Shown in pieces: positions 59,349 through 64,000 of a stretch of 64,000 bases of DNA. The notes under the pieces were generated by a model that made no database searches, was not told the DNA's origin, and was given only the letters and a program-made list of their open reading frames with translations. The position numbers and the translations under genes are program-made. The DNA is from Chryseobacterium oranimense (GTDB taxonomy: Bacteria > Bacteroidota > Bacteroidia > Flavobacteriales > Weeksellaceae), in contig NZ_CP104203.1 of the NCBI RefSeq assembly GCF_025244725.1, forward strand, positions 3,410,001 through 3,474,000, in the 5' to 3' direction. Numbering within the stretch: position 1 is the stretch's first letter; each line of letters begins with the position of its first letter.

Positions 59349-60098
59349 ATGAAAACAATACTCATCACCGGCGCTACCTCCGGAATAGGAAAATCCACTG
59401 CAGAACTGCTGGCCAAACAAGGAAACAGAATTATTATCTGCGGAAGGAGAAATGAAGTTTTAGAATCTTTAAAAACCGAACTTTCTCAATATACCGAAAT
59501 ATTTAGTTTAAAGTTTGATGTAAGAAATCTTGAAGAAGTTGAACAGGCAATCAATACTCTGCCTGAGGAATGGAAGGCTATTGATGTTTTGATTAATAAT
59601 GCAGGCAATGCACACGGTCTGGAACCTCTTTCTTCCGGAAAGACAGATGATTGGGATTCCATGATTGATGGTAATGTAAAAGGCCTCCTATACGTATCTA
59701 AAATGATCATCCCATCCATGAAAGACCGTAATTCCGGACATATTGTAAACATTAGTTCAGTTGCAGCAAGGCAGACTTATGCCAATGGCACTGTATATTG
59801 TGCAACTAAAAAAGCAGTTGATGTAATTTCTGAAGGAATGCGACTGGAGCTTACTGAATTTGGGATCAAAGTAACCAATATTCAGCCGGGTGCTGTAGAA
59901 ACAGATTTTTCCCTTGTAAGATTCAAAGGAGACAGCGAAAGAGCAGCTACTGTATACGCCGGTTATGAAGCCTTAAAAGCAGAAGATATTGCAGATGCTA
60001 TCGCTTACTGTGTCAATGCGCCAAAACATGTGACAGTTTCAGATATGACTATTTATCCGAGTGCCCAGAGCGAACCGAGAACCATTTACAGAAAATAG
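59349..60098 (+). CDS. Short-chain dehydrogenase/reductase
   Basis: A 249-residue SDR. Cofactor loop ITGATSGIGKSTAELLA near residue 6, the RR motif ICGRRNE that favours NADP, NNAGNA near 88 and the catalytic Ser plus YCATKKAVD near 155. The C-terminal part TNIQPGAVETDF is as in classical SDRs similar to YdfG (serine/3-hydroxy acid dehydrogenases). Substrate uncertain. Confidence 0.9.
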   Translation: MKTILITGATSGIGKSTAELLAKQGNRIIICGRRNEVLESLKTELSQYTEIFSLKFDVRNLEEVEQAINTLPEEWKAIDVLINNAGNAHGLEPLSSGKTDDWDSMIDGNVKGLLYVSKMIIPSMKDRNSGHIVNISSVAARQTYANGTVYCATKKAVDVISEGMRLELTEFGIKVTNIQPGAVETDFSLVRFKGDSERAATVYAGYEALKAEDIADAIAYCVNAPKHVTVSDMTIYPSAQSEPRTIYRK

Positions 60099-60114
60099 TC
60101 TCAAAATAAACGCA

Positions 60115-60122
60115 TAAATTTG
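60115..60122 (+). promoter_or_regulatory. -7 box of the tsaB promoter
   Basis: TAAATTTG matches TAnnTTTG, 61 bases before the tsaB ATG. The -33 element is weak. Confidence 0.4.
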
Positions 60123-60182
60123 CAGGATATCCGGGAGATATTTGGTCTTTCGTAATTTCGACATTAGCTTAAAATAAAAGAG

Positions 60183-60869
60183 ATGAAAATTCTATATCTG
60201 GAAACCTCTTCCAAAAACTGTTCTGTAGCAATTTCAGATGATGAAAAGCTTCTGTGCCTTTGTGAGGAAGTTTCCGAAAACTACAAACAGTCCGAAAGTC
60301 TCCACACTTATGTAGAATGGGCTTTGGAAGGCGCAGGCCTCACGATGAAAGATATTGAGGCCGTATCATTGGGAAAAGGCCCTGGTTCTTATACGGGATT
60401 AAGAATCGGAGCTGCTTCTGCAAAAGGATTCTGCTACGGACTTAAGGTGCCATTAATTGCAGTAAATTCTTTAGAAACGATGATAGAGCCTTTTTTAGGC
60501 AAAAACTATGATTATATAGTGCCGTTAATCGATGCAAGGAGAATGGAGGTATATACGGCCGTTTATGATGGTCTGACGGGACAAGAACTTTCCCGGACCG
60601 AGGCTAAGATTTTAGATGAAACTTCTTTTCAGGAGTTTAAAGATAAAAAAGTGATTTTCGTAGGAGACGGTGCAAAGAAAGCAAAAGATATCCTGGATTT
60701 TCCTGATGCAGAATTTAAAGACGATACTTATCCTTCTTCTCAGTTTCTTATCAAAAAGACTATAGAAAAGATCAGCCGGGAAGAGTTTGAAGATATTGCC
60801 TACTTTGAGCCTTTCTATCTTAAAGATTTCCATGGGGTAAAGAAAAAGAATTCATCAGATTCTAAATGA
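60183..60869 (+). CDS. tsaB: tRNA threonylcarbamoyladenosine biosynthesis protein TsaB
   Basis: Partner of TsaD and TsaE in making t6A37 on ANN-decoding tRNAs. N-terminal ILYLETSSKNCSVAI and the KGPGSYTGLRIGAASAKGFCY motif are diagnostic of the ASKHA-fold TsaB. 228 residues is a normal length. Monocistronic, ended by a hairpin shared with sprE. Confidence 0.95.
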   Translation: MKILYLETSSKNCSVAISDDEKLLCLCEEVSENYKQSESLHTYVEWALEGAGLTMKDIEAVSLGKGPGSYTGLRIGAASAKGFCYGLKVPLIAVNSLETMIEPFLGKNYDYIVPLIDARRMEVYTAVYDGLTGQELSRTEAKILDETSFQEFKDKKVIFVGDGAKKAKDILDFPDAEFKDDTYPSSQFLIKKTIEKISREEFEDIAYFEPFYLKDFHGVKKKNSSDSK

Positions 60870-60887
60870 TCTTAAAAAAATTAGACT

Positions 60888-60918
60888 AAAAAAGCGAAGA
60901 CTCAATCTTCGCTTTTTT
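60888..60918. terminator. Bidirectional terminator, tsaB / sprE
   Basis: AAAAAAGCGAAGA (60888-60900) pairs with TCTTCGCTTTTTT (60906-60918) around a 5-base loop. It serves both convergent genes. Confidence 0.9.
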
Positions 60919-60923
60919 TTATT

Positions 60924-63494
60924 TTAATGAGGCATTTCAGGAATTGCGTCAGGGTTGTTTTCCTTATTCTTATCTTTCTTTAGCTTCTGTTTAGGTTTTT
61001 TAGGATCAGCATCGGCATCCTGTATAAATTGCTGAAGCTGGGCATTTTTATCATTTCCGGCTGGATTTACAGGAATGCCATTATTCATATTCTGCACAGG
61101 TTGTGCAGGCATTTCCGGCTGTTGAGAGAGGGAATTTCCTTTATTATCGGTAGCCTGGAAAGAAAGCTCACTTTTCAGATAATTCAGCATCTCTTTCGCT
61201 CTTATGCCTTCAGGGGTTTTGGAATAATTCAGTGCGATCTGCTCAAGCTGAAGGATCATTACCTCTTTTCCACTTGTTTTTCCTGTGTTGAATGCATTCA
61301 GCAACTGGAACTTCGGAACAAGCGCATCTTTAGGGTATTTCTGGACCGTCTGATCAATTACATCCCGACTTTCCGTAAATTTTTCGGATTCATAAAGAGC
61401 ATAAGCTTTTTTATATTCGTTCTCAACATCTTCCGATGATTTTACGAATGAATTGTTCTTAGGATTTCTTGCAAATTCTGCGTAAGAAGTATAAGGATAG
61501 TCTTTTAAAAGGATCTGTTTTGCCTTTTCAGCGGCCTGCGGATTCTTCAGGTAATTCATCGCAAAAATTTCATACAGGGCCTGAAGCATTACTTTTTCCT
61601 CAGGCTTCACATCAACAAGATCATATAGGGTCTTCGTTGCCAAAGGGGTATTGGTAAAATAATTCTGGTACATCACGCCCAGCCCCAAAGAAGCAGTATC
61701 CCTGTCCTTCTTCAGCTGCCCCAGTTTTTCCTGATCTGTTGGGATCTGTTCAATATAGTAGGTAGGCTCAAAACGTCTTGGATTAGGCGCTGAAGTCACA
61801 CCCAGAGCTTCGTTTTTCATGTCTTCAATGGTCGCCATTTTTTTAGAATAACGCCAGTTATCAGCTAATGCACGGTCTCCCCAGATCTGCTTAAATGAAG
61901 AGCTTCCCTTGCTTATCGTTCCGGTATTGCTGAAATAAAAACCTTTGGTAGTTACCCCAAAATCTTCAAACGAATTGGTATTATTGGCAAATATTGAATT
62001 GGCATTATAATCTCCTGTATCAAAGCCTTTGTTTCTTTCCGCACGTTTTCTCTCCATCTCTTCTTTTTCTTCCTTCGCTTTAAGTTTGGCAATATGCTTT
62101 GAGAAAAAGTCTGTTTTCTGGGCATCACTCATCTTGGCAAGTGAAAGAATACTGTCATTCTTCTTGATCAGATAATAATTTTTAGAGATCTTCTTGATAT
62201 ATTCGGACTGGTCTTTTAAAAGGACTTTGGAAGGCTCGTAAGTCATTACCGTAAGGGCAGAATCGTAATATGTTCCGGCTCCTATGTAATCATTTTTTTC
62301 AAGATAGCTCTTTCCTATTTCATAATATGTGAGACCTCTTACCTGAGGATCAGACACCTTCTCAAACAACGATTTTTTAAAGAATTCCTGAGCTTCATCC
62401 TTTTTTCCGGCCTTATTGGCCATTAAGCCTAAAGCATAGTAAAATTCATTCTTTCTTGAACCGTAGGTTCCTTTTTTACTGATGCCTTCAAGATAATTTT
62501 TAGCACCGTTATAGTCCCCTTTTCCATTGAAGGTTTTAGCGATTGCGATCTGGGATTTTACCTCAAATTCAAAGTCATTGGCATATTTATAGGCCTGCGT
62601 ATAGCTTTCACGGGCCTTATCATTCTGGCCCAGATTTTCTGTAACCTGTCCTCTCAGATAAGCGATTCTGCTCTTCAGTTTTCTATCGGAATTCAGCTCA
62701 AAAGCCTTATCAAGCTCAACTACCGCTTCATCTAGTTTCCCTGCATCCAGAAGAGCTTCAGAATGATAGATGCTCAAAAGTTTTGCATAGCTCTTATTAA
62801 TGTCCTCCCCTTGCAGTTTGGCAAAAGTTTCATTGGCTTTATGGTAATCTTTGATCTGTGCATATGCTACCCCCTGATAAATTCTTGCCAGCGGAAGCCT
62901 TTTATCATCCTTCATATGGGTAAAAACATAGTTCAGGGCATCCAGAGCCTGTACAGCTTTATTCTGATAGATCCTGGACTGTACAAGGATCATATAGGCA
63001 TCAAAAATTTTCTTGTTTTTTTCTTCACCGCTTCTGATAACGGAGTATTTATTGATGGCTTTTTGCGCTTTTGCTTCAGCAATTTCTAAAGTGGTTGCCC
63101 CTTTATTCTGAAGTTCGTCAGGCATAGTCGGAGTTGCATTTCCCTTTGCGTTCGGCATTGAAGGAGGCATTCCCGGTGCTCCCCTTTCAGAACCCCTGTT
63201 TATTTCACCCATTTTCATGGAATTTTCCGCAAATGCTTCAGACTGGCCCAGATCACTTCCCAAAGGCTGATCCTCGAACGTAAGAATAGGAATGTAAGGA
63301 GCATAAAAATTATCTTTATGTCCCTTATCTCTGCTCGTAAATTCACTGTTTAACGCATCTTTTGCATTAAAAAGGGTATTATAGTAGGTGTTGAATCCTT
63401 TTAAGAATTTTGATCGCTGTTCCGGCTTTTTTGTCTTGGTAGCACAGGAAGCAACGATACACATGATTAAAAGGAATAATATATTCTTTTTCAT
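60924..63494 (-). CDS. sprE: Type IX secretion/gliding lipoprotein SprE (PorW)
   Basis: An 856-residue TPR lipoprotein. The signal peptide has a lipobox at residues 14-17 (VASC), with the lipidated cysteine at 17. The N-terminal KFLKGFNTYYNTLFNAKDALNSEF is characteristic of SprE/PorW, followed by many TPR units (AQIKDYHKANETFAKLQGED, SYTQAYKYANDFEFEVKSQIA) and a Pro/Gln/Lys-rich tail. It is needed for type IX protein secretion and gliding in Flavobacterium, and it links the outer-membrane T9SS to the inner-membrane motor. No other T9SS gene is in the window. Confidence 0.88.
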   Translation of the reverse strand: MKKNILFLLIMCIVASCATKTKKPEQRSKFLKGFNTYYNTLFNAKDALNSEFTSRDKGHKDNFYAPYIPILTFEDQPLGSDLGQSEAFAENSMKMGEINRGSERGAPGMPPSMPNAKGNATPTMPDELQNKGATTLEIAEAKAQKAINKYSVIRSGEEKNKKIFDAYMILVQSRIYQNKAVQALDALNYVFTHMKDDKRLPLARIYQGVAYAQIKDYHKANETFAKLQGEDINKSYAKLLSIYHSEALLDAGKLDEAVVELDKAFELNSDRKLKSRIAYLRGQVTENLGQNDKARESYTQAYKYANDFEFEVKSQIAIAKTFNGKGDYNGAKNYLEGISKKGTYGSRKNEFYYALGLMANKAGKKDEAQEFFKKSLFEKVSDPQVRGLTYYEIGKSYLEKNDYIGAGTYYDSALTVMTYEPSKVLLKDQSEYIKKISKNYYLIKKNDSILSLAKMSDAQKTDFFSKHIAKLKAKEEKEEMERKRAERNKGFDTGDYNANSIFANNTNSFEDFGVTTKGFYFSNTGTISKGSSSFKQIWGDRALADNWRYSKKMATIEDMKNEALGVTSAPNPRRFEPTYYIEQIPTDQEKLGQLKKDRDTASLGLGVMYQNYFTNTPLATKTLYDLVDVKPEEKVMLQALYEIFAMNYLKNPQAAEKAKQILLKDYPYTSYAEFARNPKNNSFVKSSEDVENEYKKAYALYESEKFTESRDVIDQTVQKYPKDALVPKFQLLNAFNTGKTSGKEVMILQLEQIALNYSKTPEGIRAKEMLNYLKSELSFQATDNKGNSLSQQPEMPAQPVQNMNNGIPVNPAGNDKNAQLQQFIQDADADPKKPKQKLKKDKNKENNPDAIPEMPH

Positions 63495-63579
63495 TATTCA
63501 ATATAACTCTCTTATCTGCTTTTTATTATGAGCAGTTGATGATTTTGTAAAAATAACAAAATTTTGTAATGAATAATAT

Positions 63580-64000
63580 TTATATTTCTTTCAAAATTTT
63601 ATAAACCAAATGGGTAGGAAGTCCCATAATCGTATAGAAGCTTCCGTTCATCCTGCTGATTTTTGCCATGCCCAGCCATTCCTGTATGCCATAACTGCCT
63701 GCTTTGTCGAAAGGCTTATAATTTTGAATGTAAAATTCTATTTCATCATCCGTCATTTCATCCAGCTCTACATCCGCTACATCAGTTTCAGTAATTGTTT
63801 TACCGGATTTTATCGTAATTCCGGTGTATACCTGATGGGTTTTGCCTGAAAGTAAACGAAGCATTTGTCTTGCTTCATGCTCATCTTTCGGCTTTCCCAG
63901 AATCTGGTTTTCTATGGCAACTACCGTATCGGCTGTTATCAGTACTTCATCTGATGCTAATTCCCTGAACGCCTTTGCTTTTAATTCAGACAGATAAGCT
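63580..64000 (-). CDS. maf: Maf family nucleotide pyrophosphatase, 5' end outside window
   Basis: The C-terminal ~139 residues of a Maf/YhdE-type house-cleaning NTP pyrophosphatase; the frame continues past the window edge, so the start is missing. ITADTVVAIENQILGKPKD carries the catalytic Asp and the Maf signature, followed by LRLLSGKTHQVYTG and the C-terminal AGSYGIQEWLGMAKI with the substrate-contact region. It dephosphorylates dTTP/UTP or modified nucleotides. It lies upstream of sprE in the same direction, 85 bases apart. Confidence 0.92.
   Translation of the reverse strand, partial: AYLSELKAKAFRELASDEVLITADTVVAIENQILGKPKDEHEARQMLRLLSGKTHQVYTGITIKSGKTITETDVADVELDEMTDDEIEFYIQNYKPFDKAGSYGIQEWLGMAKISRMNGSFYTIMGLPTHLVYKILKEI

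Noticed and set aside
1..64000. CRISPR arrays, prophage, IS elements, toxin-antitoxin or restriction genes
   Set aside because: I found no repeat-spacer array, transposase, integrase, phage structural gene or typical defence gene in any frame; the window is mostly core chromosome.

Overview
The window looks like chromosomal DNA of a Bacteroidota, class Flavobacteriia, closest in style to Chryseobacterium and relatives (Weeksellaceae). The DNA is AT-rich. Recognisable promoters match the Bacteroidetes pattern TTG-N~20-TAnnTTTG, and Shine-Dalgarno sequences are almost absent. Typical clade genes are present: the gliding/type IX secretion lipoprotein SprE (PorW), a MurF-alanine racemase fusion, 2TM-domain proteins, a patatin protein with an outer-membrane barrel, and a CarboxypepD_reg/TonB receptor. 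Intergenic palindromic repeats look like dispersed elements. I see no phage, IS element, CRISPR array or rRNA. The species name is inference; the class is well supported.

Layout. 0-3.2 kb: the 3' part of a DUF885 metallopeptidase, a DinB-like protein, and the divergent pair nth/bcp with overlapping promoters. 3.3-7.5 kb: a minus-strand run of a TolC-type porin, a SprT-like protein, mannose-1-phosphate guanylyltransferase, a secreted protein and a GNAT. 7.6-13 kb: folC, two identical tRNA-Val(TAC) genes, and three glycosyltransferases around sufE (envelope sugar genes). 13.2-18 kb: clpC, an intergenic repeat cluster, a small outer-membrane barrel, mnmA. 18-22 kb: an unusual cassette of a giant SPFH protein, a membrane protein with a Gly/Cys-rich tail and a small membrane protein, with an unknown gene divergent to it. 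22.1-25.9 kb: a six-gene LytS/LytTR two-component operon carrying four copies of the 2TM domain and an ICMT-like protein. 26-30.7 kb: a TonB receptor with a secreted partner, an AraC/GyrI regulator, sodC. 30.7-34.4 kb: tail-specific protease, surE, GNAT. 34.5-36.9 kb: a three-gene cassette of a Tes-like radical SAM protein (COG1964 type), a small membrane protein and an Lgt-fold protein that lacks key Lgt residues. 37-43.4 kb: guaC, fabG, a WG-repeat protein, rsmI, an acidic repeat protein, tdk. 43.5-51.5 kb: murF-alr, patatin/barrel, ybeY, mnmG flanked by two perfect parS palindromes, and a methyltransferase. 51.5-54.6 kb: pgk and rpiB with three AT-rich intergenic stretches; one contains DnaA-box-like 9-mers and is a candidate origin region. 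54.6-64 kb: rnr, a LysE-type exporter, an S66 peptidase, yraN, a tautomerase, an SDR, tsaB, sprE and the 3' part of maf.

How the genes fit together. Most of the window is core housekeeping: envelope and sugar metabolism (murF-alr, manC, glycosyltransferases, S66 peptidase, TolC, Prc), tRNA/rRNA modification (mnmA, mnmG, rsmI, ybeY, tsaB), nucleotide salvage (guaC, tdk, surE, maf), proteolysis and RNA decay (clpC, prc, rnr), and central metabolism (pgk, rpiB). The stretches that deserve attention are the radical SAM/Lgt-like cassette, the SPFH/Gly-Cys cassette, the 2TM two-component operon, and the parS pair with the nearby candidate origin. All functional calls come from reading the translated sequences; no database search was run.
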